A stretch of 64,000 nucleotides of DNA. Source: an uncultured Cellvibrionales bacterium. GTDB taxonomy: Bacteria; Pseudomonadota; Gammaproteobacteria; Pseudomonadales; Cellvibrionaceae. A program made the position numbers and the translations under genes. The stretch's first letter is position 1. Each line of letters begins with the position of its first letter. This document shows, piece after piece, positions 48,042 through 57,520 of the stretch. Under the pieces are notes generated by a model. The model searched no databases. It saw nothing but the letters and a program-made list of their open reading frames with translations, and was not told where the DNA came from. Where the stretch lies: positions 1 through 64,000 of the forward strand of contig CAJWZU010000002.1 in NCBI GenBank assembly GCA_913050115.1, read 5' to 3'.

Positions 48042-49295
48042 ATGTCATACCTATTTAAATCATTTGCTCGAGCGGCTTTAACTGGCGCGCTTTGGATGTT
48101 GTTGGCGCTGTATTTAATTACTCAAGTTATTGAACTGTGTGCGGTTATTGAACGCGACTTAAAGCTTCAGGCGCGGCCTTTAGCCGAGCGAATATTTCCC
48201 CGGACAGTTTCACCTTATTCATCTACCCCGGTATTGACGTTGCTGAATCTAGAGCGGCAGCTGGGTTTGTTGTCGACCGAACAGCATCAATTGGCATTGC
48301 AAATACAGGCGCATGCCGTCGCGACTCTGCGAGACCAATTTACTGCGCCCGCAGCACTAAACCGAGATCAGGCTCTGAAGTTTTTAATGCTGCTCGGGGA
48401 CTATGTCGACAAACACTATGTTTACCAAACTAACGTGCCATTGGGGCAGGGTTTAATTAATGGCGCGCTCGACTGCGATATGCGAGTATTTTTGTACTTA
48501 TCGGTTGCTGAGACTTTGGGTTATCACGATTTTTATTTTGTGCTGACGCCTGGCCATGCGCTAGTAGGCTGGCAGGCGAGTGATAGCCAGCCGCTGTTGT
48601 GGGAGACAACCTCCACACAGGGCAATATTGCCGAGCTATCTAATAGCCGTTTATATAAGCCAGTAGCGAGCAAACGTTATGGCGACTATCAATTGGCATC
48701 GGCAAGAAGCTCGCTAATGCAATCGCAGCTAACTGCAGCTGCAGCGTGGTCACTCTCGCGAGGTCCAAAAGCGGATGATTTAGATCGCGCTCTGGCGCTG
48801 TTTGATAATTCGCTTGAACAATTTTATACAGCCAATATTGCCGCGGCTAAAGTGCTACTGGGTAGTCGCGATCTAGTTGCTGATATACCTCGTTCCAAAG
48901 CCTATGCCGATTACGCACAAACTTATCCCCATGCGTTGGGGGCACAGCTCTACCAGTTGTCGCTGTTTTTATTAGAGCAACATATATCCAACGAGGAAAA
49001 ACTGCGGGCGCTGGCACATGCCGAGAAATTGTTAGAGCAGGGTATGGTAAACCCAGTCGTTGAGACAGTGCTGCGGCGCTTTGGAAATTCATGGCAGCAG
49101 TTCAATGGGATTCAGCTACAGCATTTTGCGCAACGTCTGGGCCGTGTTCTTTATCCTAGTCAGCCCTTTTTAAGGGCGCGCGATAGCGTTGCCGAGGGCC
49201 GAACCGTTATTGTTGCGTCAGTTTATTGTGCATTGTTGGCGGTACTAATCAGGGTATTTATATTGGGTTTAAAAAAATGGCGGCAGCCTAGTTGA
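48042..49295 (+). CDS. Membrane-anchored transglutaminase-fold protein
   Basis: 417 residues: N-terminal membrane helix (about 9-33), a transglutaminase-like/SirB1-like domain with catalytic Cys145 (GALDCDMR) and His172 (TPGHALVGW), a helical C-terminal region and a last membrane helix (about 390-408). Both helices would hold the body in the periplasm. Such folds in bacteria are mostly cysteine proteases or acyl-transferring enzymes. Partner of the diguanylate cyclase 20 bases upstream. Confidence 0.75.
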   Translation: MSYLFKSFARAALTGALWMLLALYLITQVIELCAVIERDLKLQARPLAERIFPRTVSPYSSTPVLTLLNLERQLGLLSTEQHQLALQIQAHAVATLRDQFTAPAALNRDQALKFLMLLGDYVDKHYVYQTNVPLGQGLINGALDCDMRVFLYLSVAETLGYHDFYFVLTPGHALVGWQASDSQPLLWETTSTQGNIAELSNSRLYKPVASKRYGDYQLASARSSLMQSQLTAAAAWSLSRGPKADDLDRALALFDNSLEQFYTANIAAAKVLLGSRDLVADIPRSKAYADYAQTYPHALGAQLYQLSLFLLEQHISNEEKLRALAHAEKLLEQGMVNPVVETVLRRFGNSWQQFNGIQLQHFAQRLGRVLYPSQPFLRARDSVAEGRTVIVASVYCALLAVLIRVFILGLKKWRQPS

Positions 49296-49811
49296 ACTGA
49301 ATGTATATGACCAAAAACGGTTAATCATGGCTGTAATGTTTTCGCGCTGTCAGCCAACATTGATATTTATTATTGGATCGACGTTCAACGGTGTTCTAGG
49401 TTCGCAGGCCAGCGCCGCTGTCGCTGCCGGTATCGGCTCTACAACTAGCGTTTGAGGCGAGTCATATTAGACCAATGAGTGGCCGGTGATAAAGTGTAGG
49501 CACCGCGCCTAACAATATAATGATGGCAATGACCTTGCTGTGACTCGCTTTGCGCTCGGTCAATAACTGAGCATAGAGGTGTAAAAGAGTTCAGCGAGAA
49601 TCTACAGCGCTCCGTTAAATAAGCGTCAAAAGCCCCTACTATGTGCCATAACAGTCGTTTTCTATAGGCCATTCGCTTTGATGAGGCCAGAATAGACAAT
49701 CTATACCCTCAAAGCTGTATAGCTAAAGAAAAATCCGGTATCTTGGCGGACTTATTCTTCTGCCATACAACAGTGCAGTAGCACGAACCTTATTAGAGGG
49801 AGCTTTAGACA
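49296..49811. other. Intergenic stretch before the DUF3581 gene
   Basis: About 515 bases. A minus-strand open frame at 49445-49699 begins with TTG and has no ribosome site; not called. AGAGGGAG near 49795 is the ribosome site of the next gene. Nothing else seen. Confidence 0.35.
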
Positions 49812-50498
49812 ATGTTAAGTGCATATTATCAGCAGCAGGATGACAAAGTATCGTTTACTCGCGAGCAGGGTAGCGGTTTTGCCAAGACTCTCGCTGACGA
49901 CTTCAATCCTCTGCATAATGTCGATGCCAAGCGCTTCTGCGTCCCGGGCGACCTGCTGTTTTCACTGGTGCTGGACAAGTATGGCGTGAGCGAGAAGATG
50001 AACTTCTCTTTTCTCGGTATGGTAACTGACACGGTTGAATTACAGATGCCCGCCGCGGCCAAAGGACTAGAATTTAGCGATGGCGACAAGGCCTATTTAA
50101 CAGTGAATCGCAGTGGTCAGTCGAGCCAAAACCCGGAGCTGATTGAAAATCTGATCAGAGCTTATGTGGCTTTTTCCGGCACCGCCTTCCCACAGGTGAT
50201 CGTACCGTTGATGGCCGAACAAGATGCCATGATAAGTCCCAAGCGCCCTATGGTCATGTACCAGTCAATGGCAATCGAGTTAGATCGTCTGGATATTTGC
50301 GCTCCGACATTGGCCCCCAGCAAGCCTTCGTTTAACTACGAAGGTAAGCGCGGTTCAATTACTCTGCGCTTTAATTTAATAGAAAACGATGAAATCGTCG
50401 GTCGTGGCGAGAAACATATGTTGGTTTCAGGGATTCAGAGTTATATCGAGGAGGCTATGGATGGCCTTATCAGTGCTTACAACGACAGTAAACTTTAG
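49812..50498 (+). CDS. DUF3581 protein (hotdog-fold-like)
   Basis: 228 residues, cytosolic. The stretch DDFNPLHNVDAKRFCVPGD is the hallmark of DUF3581, common in marine gammaproteobacteria, and resembles the N-terminus of MaoC-like hotdog dehydratases (DFNPLH). Function unknown. Good GAGGGAG ribosome site. Single gene ended by a hairpin. Confidence 0.85.
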   Translation: MLSAYYQQQDDKVSFTREQGSGFAKTLADDFNPLHNVDAKRFCVPGDLLFSLVLDKYGVSEKMNFSFLGMVTDTVELQMPAAAKGLEFSDGDKAYLTVNRSGQSSQNPELIENLIRAYVAFSGTAFPQVIVPLMAEQDAMISPKRPMVMYQSMAIELDRLDICAPTLAPSKPSFNYEGKRGSITLRFNLIENDEIVGRGEKHMLVSGIQSYIEEAMDGLISAYNDSKL

Positions 50499-50530
50499 AG
50501 TGGGTTAGCGGGTAAGTAAGGTGAGTAGCT

Positions 50531-50555
50531 TAAGCCTATTATTAGGCTTTTGTTT
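50531..50555 (+). terminator. Terminator of the DUF3581 gene
   Basis: AAGCCT/AGGCTT stem with a six-base AT loop and a broken T-run; 33 bases after the stop. Confidence 0.65.
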
Positions 50556-51128
50556 CTCGATAACTACTTCCGCGTCGGCTAAAACGCCTACTATTGGTAT
50601 TCTAAATAAGAAGAGTTTGTGTAACATTGCAGTAATTTAGTTGCTAAATCCTTTCAGTATTGCATTACTCTAATAAGTGATATCCCCGTAATGCTGCAAA
50701 ACCTATATTTATGTCCTATGGGTAGTTTCGCCATCTATATATCGGCATTCCAATGCCCTGTCCAAAACGTCTTTGATGGACGCACGGTATTTTTTCAGCT
50801 AGTTAACTATTAATATATGCCCCTTACTAGTCTATATTAAATATTAGGGACAATTGAAAAGAATTAATGCAATCGTTTTTTATATTCTGGTCGTAATGAA
50901 CGCTATAAGACAGGTTTTTATAAAATCTTAAGGCTGTCGAAAATAATAAAAAAATGGCTAATAATAATTTTTATAAAAAATTTACAGCGACGTGTTTTGT
51001 TGGTTTATATGAAAAAACCTTAAGATAAAATAAAATTTTGAACATTAATAATTTAATCTTACTATTTAAAAACAGTATTAAATTTTTTCACTCAGGTAAA
51101 ATTTCTGGTCTATTACCCCCTCTTGATA
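50556..51128. other. AT-rich gene-free stretch
   Basis: About 570 bases, increasingly A/T-rich between about 50830 and 51110 (runs of A and T, few G/C), lying between the 3' ends of two convergent genes. No frame, terminator or RNA recognised there. Confidence 0.45.
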
Positions 51129-52382
51129 TTAGCATCTCACCTTGGGTATCTCTTTCCAGCGCGTTGTATAAGCCGGGCTTAGCAGCTCTTGTCGCATAGA
51201 CCAACGGCCCTGGATGCCCTCAGCGGCGACATGTGCAGTGTGTCGACCAAACTTCTGATTTATCCCATCAAGACATTTCATCAGCGCCTGTGATTCGTCT
51301 GTTTGACCTTTGCAGAACAAATCCACCTGTAAGTTTTCAGGGCTGCACAGCTCCACAATCCCGACACCAGCTTTGGCATAGGCATACCCAGGCCTGTATA
51401 GCTTTTCGATGGCACTCATAACACTGGATTCAATCATGCGAGAGTCACTGCTGGGGTATGGCATTTGCACAGTTAGGGCATTGTAATAATAATCGTCACC
51501 ATGGCGGCTGGTCTGCACAAATACTTGTAGGGTCTTGGCGAGTGAGTTCTGGGCGCGGAGCTTCTCTGCTGCTCGACCTGCATAGAGACAGGCAGCTTGC
51601 TGTAACTCGACCAAGGCATAGACTTTTTGCCCGAAAGAACGAGTCGAGTAAATCTGTTTTTTCGGCGGAGGCACTTCTTCTATCGGCAGACATGATTCTC
51701 CGTTGAGCTCAGCAATGGTTTTCTCAATGCCGACGCTAAATTGCTTCCGAAGCTGTTTAGTGTCGGCGTCTGCTAGTTCTGCAATAGTGGTAATGCCTAG
51801 CTCAATAAGGCGTTTATTCATACGCGAGCCAATACCCCAGACCTCGGCCACCGGTAGACGCTCTAATAACCAGCGCCATTTTTGCGGTTCATCAAGTACA
51901 CAGACCCCGTTGGTACGGGTTATTTTTTTTGCGGCATGATTTGCCAGTTTCGCCAAGGTCTTGGTCGGAGCTATACCCACACCTACAGGCATTCTGACTT
52001 CTTTCCACAGTTTATCTTTCATCGCCATGCCGTATTTTTTGAGATCAACCTGCATGCCTTCAAGCTCCAGAAACATCTCATCAATACTGTACACCTCAAC
52101 TTTTGGGGAGAATGCCCGTAGTGTCTGCATTACTCGATTTGAGGTGTCTCCATAGAGAGGGTAATTGCTAGAAAATACGTGGACATTGTTCTGCTCTAGA
52201 AAGGGCTTTAATGTAAAGTAAGGATCAAAACCACCGATGCCCAAAGCCTTGGCTTCTTTGTTTTTGGCTACGATACAGCCGTCATTATTTGACAGCACTA
52301 CAATCGGCTTACCCCGCAGATCAGGTCTGAATATTTGCTCACAACTGGCATAGCAAGAGTTGCAATCAACAAGCGCAAACAT
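51129..52382 (-). CDS. umuC: Error-prone DNA polymerase V subunit UmuC
   Basis: 417 residues; Y-family polymerase for translesion synthesis. Catalytic FALVDCNSCYASCE at the N-terminus, YSIDEMFLE with the acidic pair, then the thumb and little-finger domains. Two bases after umuD in the SOS operon. Confidence 0.96.
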   Translation of the reverse strand: MFALVDCNSCYASCEQIFRPDLRGKPIVVLSNNDGCIVAKNKEAKALGIGGFDPYFTLKPFLEQNNVHVFSSNYPLYGDTSNRVMQTLRAFSPKVEVYSIDEMFLELEGMQVDLKKYGMAMKDKLWKEVRMPVGVGIAPTKTLAKLANHAAKKITRTNGVCVLDEPQKWRWLLERLPVAEVWGIGSRMNKRLIELGITTIAELADADTKQLRKQFSVGIEKTIAELNGESCLPIEEVPPPKKQIYSTRSFGQKVYALVELQQAACLYAGRAAEKLRAQNSLAKTLQVFVQTSRHGDDYYYNALTVQMPYPSSDSRMIESSVMSAIEKLYRPGYAYAKAGVGIVELCSPENLQVDLFCKGQTDESQALMKCLDGINQKFGRHTAHVAAEGIQGRWSMRQELLSPAYTTRWKEIPKVRC

Positions 52383-52384
52383 TG

Positions 52385-52813
52385 CTAACCCCGGCGTAAG
52401 TGGTGGATAGCATGTGCTACGACGCCCTCAATGATCAAATCGGTTTCATCCGGTAGAGGTATCGGAGGGTACTCAGGGTTGGCGGCTAGCAATTGGCGAT
52501 TATTGACGTCGAAAATTTTACAGGTTAGCTCGCCATCCACGCTCGCGATCACTGTATCGCCCTGTTCTGCAGTGAGGGATCGGTCGATCACCAGTAGGTC
52601 ACCGTTATAGATACCTACGCCCTGCATAGAGTCTCCGCAGGCCCTGGCGAAGTAGGTGCTGCTGGGGCGCTGTATCAGATGCTCGTTTAGATCTAGGCCT
52701 CGGTCGATATGGTCCTCCGCTGGCGATGGAAAACCCGCGGCCACGCCGCAGCTGTAGAGTGGGAGTATTCGCTTGATGGGCGCGACCGATGGAATAATTT
52801 CTTGGAGTATCAT
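52385..52813 (-). CDS. umuD: SOS mutagenesis protein UmuD
   Basis: 142 residues, normal size. LexA-like serine peptidase fold; RecA-stimulated self-cleavage yields UmuD', which joins UmuC to make Pol V. Likely cleavage between Ala26 and Gly27 (AAGFPSP) and Ser62 (GDSMQG)/Lys99 dyad present. Preceded by a LexA box. Confidence 0.95.
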   Translation of the reverse strand: MILQEIIPSVAPIKRILPLYSCGVAAGFPSPAEDHIDRGLDLNEHLIQRPSSTYFARACGDSMQGVGIYNGDLLVIDRSLTAEQGDTVIASVDGELTCKIFDVNNRQLLAANPEYPPIPLPDETDLIIEGVVAHAIHHLRRG

Positions 52814-52821
52814 AATATCTT

Positions 52822-52841
52822 AACTGGTTAAACATACAGTA
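52822..52841. promoter_or_regulatory. LexA operator of umuDC
   Basis: CTG-N10-CAG with flanks TACTGTATGT / AACCAGTT on the minus strand, close to the consensus TACTGTATATATATACAGTA, 9-28 bases before the umuD start. Implies SOS induction of umuDC. Nothing else seen up to 53154. Confidence 0.85.
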
Positions 52842-53154
52842 TAGCGAACTCTGGCTCAGAGTCCATTGCCAAAGGTGTAGATACCCTAGTAACTAATGGG
52901 GTTGTATGGCCCCGATGGGTATAGTGGCTATAGTACTGATGACCTCAGTGAGGCTGGCTAGCATCGTTATCATACGATTCGCTCGGGTATTTGATTGACG
53001 CTTCAACGAGGTCACTCATGAGATTTTAGCTAAGCTGCCTACTGAGTTGTTAGTAAGCTTACCTAGCCATCAAATGGCGATAGTTTTTTTGTTCTGAACA
53101 TACCCTTGAGATCACCTACCACAGCGCTGCTTTTATTGAATAAGGAATATAGAT

Positions 53155-53916
53155 TTGAAATACAGTTTAAAAACAATAGGCTACTTACTGATGACCTATT
53201 TAGGCGCTTTAGGTATTGCTCAAGCTGAGTCAACCTCAGTCCATGTGCAGTTAGTCACAGAAGACAGCTGGCCGCCCTATTCTGACGTAAATGGTCAGGG
53301 GCTATCTACTGATTTAGTGAGTGCAGCATATCTTGCTGTAGGCAAGCGAGTAACTGTTGATGTCATGCCCTATGCTCGGGTTGAACGGCACATTAGAGCG
53401 GGTTTGGTTGATGGCGGTTACAATGTGACACGCCAATCCTCTACCGAAGAGATGTTTTTATTTGGCAATGAAGTGTTGTTTAGCGCGCCGGCATCATTTT
53501 TCTTTAAAGTAGGCAACGGCGCCCATTATAAATCTTATGATGACCTACCCAATGATATACGTGTAGGTTTAATTATCGACTATGAGTATGGCGATATTTA
53601 TGAAAAAAATGCTCATCGATTTAATGAGTTTCGCGTATCAAAGCAGAGTCAGCTGATAAAAATGCTCAAAACTGGCCGTATTGATGCGGCGATTATGTTT
53701 GATAAAGTAGCGGCTTATACATTGCGTGAACTCGATCTTTCTGTTGATTCAATTGACAAAGGTTTTCCTAATCATACCAGTGACATCTATGTGGCTTTTT
53801 CATTGAAACGCTCATCTTCCTCTCGCCATGCTAAATTACTAGATCAAGGTTTGCGCCTTTTACGTGAAACTGGCGAGTATCAGATATTGGTTGAAAAGTC
53901 CTTGCAGGGTAATTAG
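53155..53916 (+). CDS. Periplasmic solute-binding-like protein (SBP family 3)
   Basis: 253 residues, signal peptide ending AQA. The stretch EDSWPPYSDVNGQGLSTDLV is the start of an amino-acid-type (family 3) solute-binding domain; the rest fits its two-lobe fold. No permease or ATPase genes are adjacent, so it is one of the many orphan binding proteins of marine gammaproteobacteria. TTG start with AAGGA upstream. Confidence 0.8.
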   Translation: MKYSLKTIGYLLMTYLGALGIAQAESTSVHVQLVTEDSWPPYSDVNGQGLSTDLVSAAYLAVGKRVTVDVMPYARVERHIRAGLVDGGYNVTRQSSTEEMFLFGNEVLFSAPASFFFKVGNGAHYKSYDDLPNDIRVGLIIDYEYGDIYEKNAHRFNEFRVSKQSQLIKMLKTGRIDAAIMFDKVAAYTLRELDLSVDSIDKGFPNHTSDIYVAFSLKRSSSSRHAKLLDQGLRLLRETGEYQILVEKSLQGN

Positions 53917-54072
53917 CCACTTAAATGCCATCAAGTAAGCGGATTTAAAATTCTTGTCTTTACTTGTGACACTGGTTAAACCTCTGTTTTAACCGTTATT
54001 TAGGCATACCATTTACCGCGTGCCACAGGACCGCTATGACATTAGTAATTTATTTTTTATGGGGTCATTACA

Positions 54073-54978
54073 TTAGCGGCCGCCTTGGGGCGACAATAAT
54101 TTCCAGTCTTTAACCTTGGCATTAATAACGCCCGCCGATCTATAGGCCGCGTCGATTTCACCAGCAGTTTTAAGTTGAATAATACCGCGCTCAACGCAGT
54201 TCCAGGCGCGCCCCCCGGCAGCATTTTTTAGACTAAACAACCAGCGGCGCTGGCGCGGCATGTTGAGTTTAATTCCCGCTACCGGGTAGAGCTTAATATT
54301 GCCTCTCTCCAAAGCCATACTAGCGGTGCTCTGAAACGGCGCCAACATAAAGTTGGAACGGCCGCCTTTGATCATTTTTACTATGCTGGGCCAGTGGTTT
54401 TGGTAGTAAATATGCTGCAAATTAAGTGACTTGAGCAACTTAATATCGTCGATCCAGAGCGGACTGACCACGGCGGTTAGCGTTTTGAAATCGACAAGTT
54501 TATCGATCTTCATTTGTGCGCCCGCCTTGCTGCTGTAAATGCCCACCTCAAGCGACTCGGTTATGGCGCTGCTCTGACGCAAATAGCGGCCACTCATATC
54601 ATCACCGTTGGGCCACCAGGCTGTGTCACTGACGCTGGCATGGGCTTTTTCGATTAGCAAGGATGTGCGTGCATGATCATGGCTTTTCATTCGGACATAG
54701 CGGTAGGGGCCAGGACAGCCGCCGAGGCTAAGAGCGCGGTGTAGTAGTAGAACTTCGGCGTCCTCGCGATCTATCCCGTAGCGCCCTTGTTCAATGATTT
54801 CAGCGGGGTCGAGTGTGGCGGAATAATGGCGTAGCTGTAGTAACCTTCTTTCCTCAATCAGCAGGCTGATTTGAGCGGGTTCAGGGTCGCTGTCGGCGAA
54901 GATTACTGGGCTGAATAACACCAATGATACGATAATCAGCCGTCGCAGGTAAAAAGCGTAAAGGCGATAGAGCGACAT
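54073..54978 (-). CDS. Hypothetical exported protein, possibly solute-binding-like
   Basis: 301 residues from the ATG at 54978, chosen because it opens with a signal peptide (LRRLIIVSLVLFSPVIFA); the frame extends 52 codons further upstream without a signal. The body (GVYSS-type strand, then LKSLNLQHIYYQNHW, FMLAPF) resembles the second half of a periplasmic binding domain, but the ligand-binding motif is not clear. No recognised family. Not linked to the neighbouring binding protein, which runs the other way. Confidence 0.6.
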   Translation of the reverse strand: MSLYRLYAFYLRRLIIVSLVLFSPVIFADSDPEPAQISLLIEERRLLQLRHYSATLDPAEIIEQGRYGIDREDAEVLLLHRALSLGGCPGPYRYVRMKSHDHARTSLLIEKAHASVSDTAWWPNGDDMSGRYLRQSSAITESLEVGIYSSKAGAQMKIDKLVDFKTLTAVVSPLWIDDIKLLKSLNLQHIYYQNHWPSIVKMIKGGRSNFMLAPFQSTASMALERGNIKLYPVAGIKLNMPRQRRWLFSLKNAAGGRAWNCVERGIIQLKTAGEIDAAYRSAGVINAKVKDWKLLSPQGGR

Positions 54979-55699
54979 AATTAGCGGTTTTGGGCTGTTA
55001 ATATGCAAAATTCCCTGCTCAGTATCAATAGAGTGTGTGTGGTTTGAGTATTCAAGCCTCCGTAGGCTAAGGGCAAGCGCTGTGTATTTTGTTATTTTAT
55101 AGTAGCACCAACTGCGGTTAACAGCTGACTGCAATAAAACCGTCTTTAGGGTTGCTGTTTGGCTTGGTTATTGTAGTAGCTGCACAGGCACAGAGAATAA
55201 ATAGAATAGGGCGCATACATATGGCCCGAATAATTCTAGTACAAGCCTGTATCTTGCTTTTTAAATATAACTCTAAAATCTATCGATAAAGAGTAATCGT
55301 GCCCAGTAAAAGGAATGCAAAAAAATAGCTTAGCCTCTTCCCTTTCTCAACGGCTGTATCTACCGCCTATAGTGGATATCTTTCAACACATTAGGTCGAC
55401 GCTCGATCAGCTAATTCAGCAATTCAGCAACAGAGTCTAGCCAAATATTGAGTTTGGCCGCTCGATAGCCTCGAACGTCCTACAGCTAATGAGTTGGCAT
55501 ATACCACTGGTGTCGTTCTCAGCGAGTCCGCTGTTGCCCCGTTAGGCGCCAAGTCATTAACGTATGGGCCATGTTGGTGGCGAGTTTGCGAACGGCTGCC
55601 AATTAATGTTGGCTGAGCCGGTCAGTGGGCTGCAAATTGTCGGTATGAGTATTACACTAGCGGCTATATCTATGAATGGTAATAACCGGAGGAAACATA
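54979..55699. other. Intergenic stretch, possibly decayed DNA
   Basis: About 720 bases. Contains the region upstream of the exported hypothetical protein and 450 bases with no start/ribosome-site pair except for the SMI1-type gene at 55700. A short frame near 55565-55690 looks coding-like (MGHVGGEFANGCQ..) but has no recognisable family. Nothing else seen. Confidence 0.35.
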
Positions 55700-56101
55700 A
55701 TGGAAGACGTCATTGAAGAGCTACGCGACTGCGCCGAAACTGTGCCAGTGGCGTTAGATTTGCCGGATATGGACCAAATTGTGGAGGCTGAAGAGGTCAT
55801 TCTCATCGGCCTGCCTTATGAGTTTAAGCAGTTTGAGTTGGAAGTTAGCGATTTGGTTATCGGCTCGCTAGAACCGGTCACTATTGCCGACCCGTCCTCG
55901 CATACCTATTTACCCGAAGTCACGGCCCAAGCCTGGAACGATGGTCTGCCACGCGAGTATATTCCGCTGTGCCAGAGCGGTGCAGATTACTACTGTGTCG
56001 ACGAGCAGGGCACGGTTAAATTTTGGTGCGAAGAGGTGATTACCGAGCAGGAGTGGGAAACCGTGTGGCACTGGGCTCGCGATGTATGGATGCTGTCCTA
56101 G
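55700..56101 (+). CDS. SMI1/KNR4 (SUKH) family protein
   Basis: 133 residues from the ATG at 55700, preceded by GGAGGA 5 nt upstream. Conserved core of the SUKH fold: GLPYEFKQFELEVSDLVIGS, EPVTIADPSSHTYLPEV, YYCVDEQGTVKFW, W..VWHWARDVWL. SUKH proteins are often immunity proteins of polymorphic toxins, but stand-alone members such as this are widespread and may be housekeeping. No toxin gene is adjacent. Confidence 0.85.
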   Translation: MEDVIEELRDCAETVPVALDLPDMDQIVEAEEVILIGLPYEFKQFELEVSDLVIGSLEPVTIADPSSHTYLPEVTAQAWNDGLPREYIPLCQSGADYYCVDEQGTVKFWCEEVITEQEWETVWHWARDVWMLS

Positions 56102-56140
56102 CGTAACAATAATCTTGTAACTGTAATTTTGAGATTGGTT

Positions 56141-56475
56141 ATGGAATTTCATTTTAAGATTGCAGCTAAAGTCCGTGACTACGACTTGGGTATTCAAGGC
56201 GTGACTAATAACGCGGCTTATTTAAACTATTGTGAACATATCCGGCATGAGTTTCTGCTGCACAAGGGCATCGATTTTGCCGCGTCGGCACGACAGAATA
56301 TTAATCTGATGGTGGCGGCGAGCGCTATTACCGCTGTATTCGCCTCGAACCTGAAGGCCGAGTTAGGTTCGCATTTGTGTAGCAAATTTATCGCAGCGCC
56401 GATGACAAATTGGCTTTTTCGGCCAGAGCGATAGGGGTGGCTCTGAACGAGCGCGCTCGGCCATTTTTACCCTAG
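56141..56475 (+). pseudogene. Frameshifted 4HBT (hotdog) acyl-CoA thioesterase
   Basis: The frame from 56141 reads the N-terminal half of a YbgC/4HBT thioesterase (VRDYDLGIQGVTNNAAYLNY.., catalytic-type Asp) up to INLMVA. The continuation of the family is found in another frame, from about 56325: GERYYRCIRLEPEGRVRFAF, a TAG where one residue is expected, then QIYRSADDKLAFSARAIG and NERARPFLP, ending at TAG 56475. About 10-15 codons are missing at the frame change. So the gene is broken by a small deletion with frameshift plus a stop. Confidence 0.8.
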
Positions 56476-56525
56476 GCGCTGGCCGCTATTCTCTCTGAAC
56501 GGAGTTAATTGATGCGGACTGTTAT

Positions 56526-57242
56526 TTAGAGTAACCCGTTATTAAACGCCTGTAATTTTTGCGGAGTATCGGTAAACACGCCGTCCACACCCAGTTCGCT
56601 TAGCGCTTGCCACTCGTCCTGGTGGTTAATGGTATATACCCATACTAGGTAACCGCGCCGGTGGGCATCGCTGACCATCGCCTGATCGGCGGCGGCCACA
56701 TGCAGGCCTAATACGTGTGGCTCTAGTGGCTCGCATTGTGCCGTTTGGTCGAGCGGTAGTCCCGCTAGCAACACTCCGCGCTTGAGTCTCGGCAGCTCTC
56801 GCTTTAGTTGCAGCAGTTGGCGCTGGTCAAAGCTCGATACTAGGTAGTTGTCCAGCGAGGTGTTGCTGTGATTGCAATAATAAGTCAGTTCTTTGATTAG
56901 CTGAGGGATACAGTTTGGGCCCTTGATCTCAATGTTAAGTAGGCATTGATCACCGACTAATTCGAGTACCTGAGGCAAAGTGGGAATCGGCTCGTCATTG
57001 CCTAGAGTCAGGTTGCGCAGAGTATTGAGGGACTGTTCACATATGAGCCCTGTCCCTGAGTAAAGGCGCCCTAAACGACGATCGTGAGTGACCCAGATCT
57101 GCCCTTGTACCTGCCAGATATCGATTTCTATCGCGTCGACCCCCAGAGCCAAACTGTGACGAATGGCGGCGAGGCTGTTTTCGGGGGTATTGTCTCGGTC
57201 GAGATAACCGCCGCGGTGGGCGATACAGGTTAGCGCTGTCAT
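56526..57242 (-). CDS. Glycerophosphodiester phosphodiesterase
   Basis: 238 residues; hydrolyses glycerophosphodiesters to sn-glycerol 3-phosphate. GDPD-family motifs: CIAHRGGYLDRDNTPENS with catalytic His/Arg, EIDIWQVQGQIWVTHDR with the metal Glu/Asp and His, and the C-terminal VYTIN / GVDGVFTD. No signal peptide, so cytosolic as UgpQ is. An in-frame GTG at 57269 is an alternative start. Confidence 0.9.
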   Translation of the reverse strand: MTALTCIAHRGGYLDRDNTPENSLAAIRHSLALGVDAIEIDIWQVQGQIWVTHDRRLGRLYSGTGLICEQSLNTLRNLTLGNDEPIPTLPQVLELVGDQCLLNIEIKGPNCIPQLIKELTYYCNHSNTSLDNYLVSSFDQRQLLQLKRELPRLKRGVLLAGLPLDQTAQCEPLEPHVLGLHVAAADQAMVSDAHRRGYLVWVYTINHQDEWQALSELGVDGVFTDTPQKLQAFNNGLL

Positions 57243-57520
57243 AGGGGCGGCTCTAATACTTTTAATCACTACACATTTATCTATTATAGGTAATCTAAAT
57301 TGTAGGCATAAATTATCAACTCTGTAATGCCGTCATGCAAACGCATAAAAAGTTAACCCTCGGCCGTATTCTGTTGCTGGTGTTGGTTTTTTTCAGTGGC
57401 GGCCCATACTACTAAGCTGCAGAGTAAAGTGGATACATTCACCAAGACTGCGCAGCGGCAAAAATATTTTCACGGTGGCGAGCATAAACGTCTCGATAAA
57501 CAGCAAAAAGGAGTGGTGTC

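Noticed and set aside
53155-54978. The two binding-type proteins as one ABC uptake system
   Set aside because: They are convergent, not in one operon, and no permease or ATPase gene is present.
55700-56101. SMI1/KNR4 gene as immunity gene of a toxin system
   Set aside because: No toxin, Rhs or secretion gene is nearby; the family has many stand-alone members.
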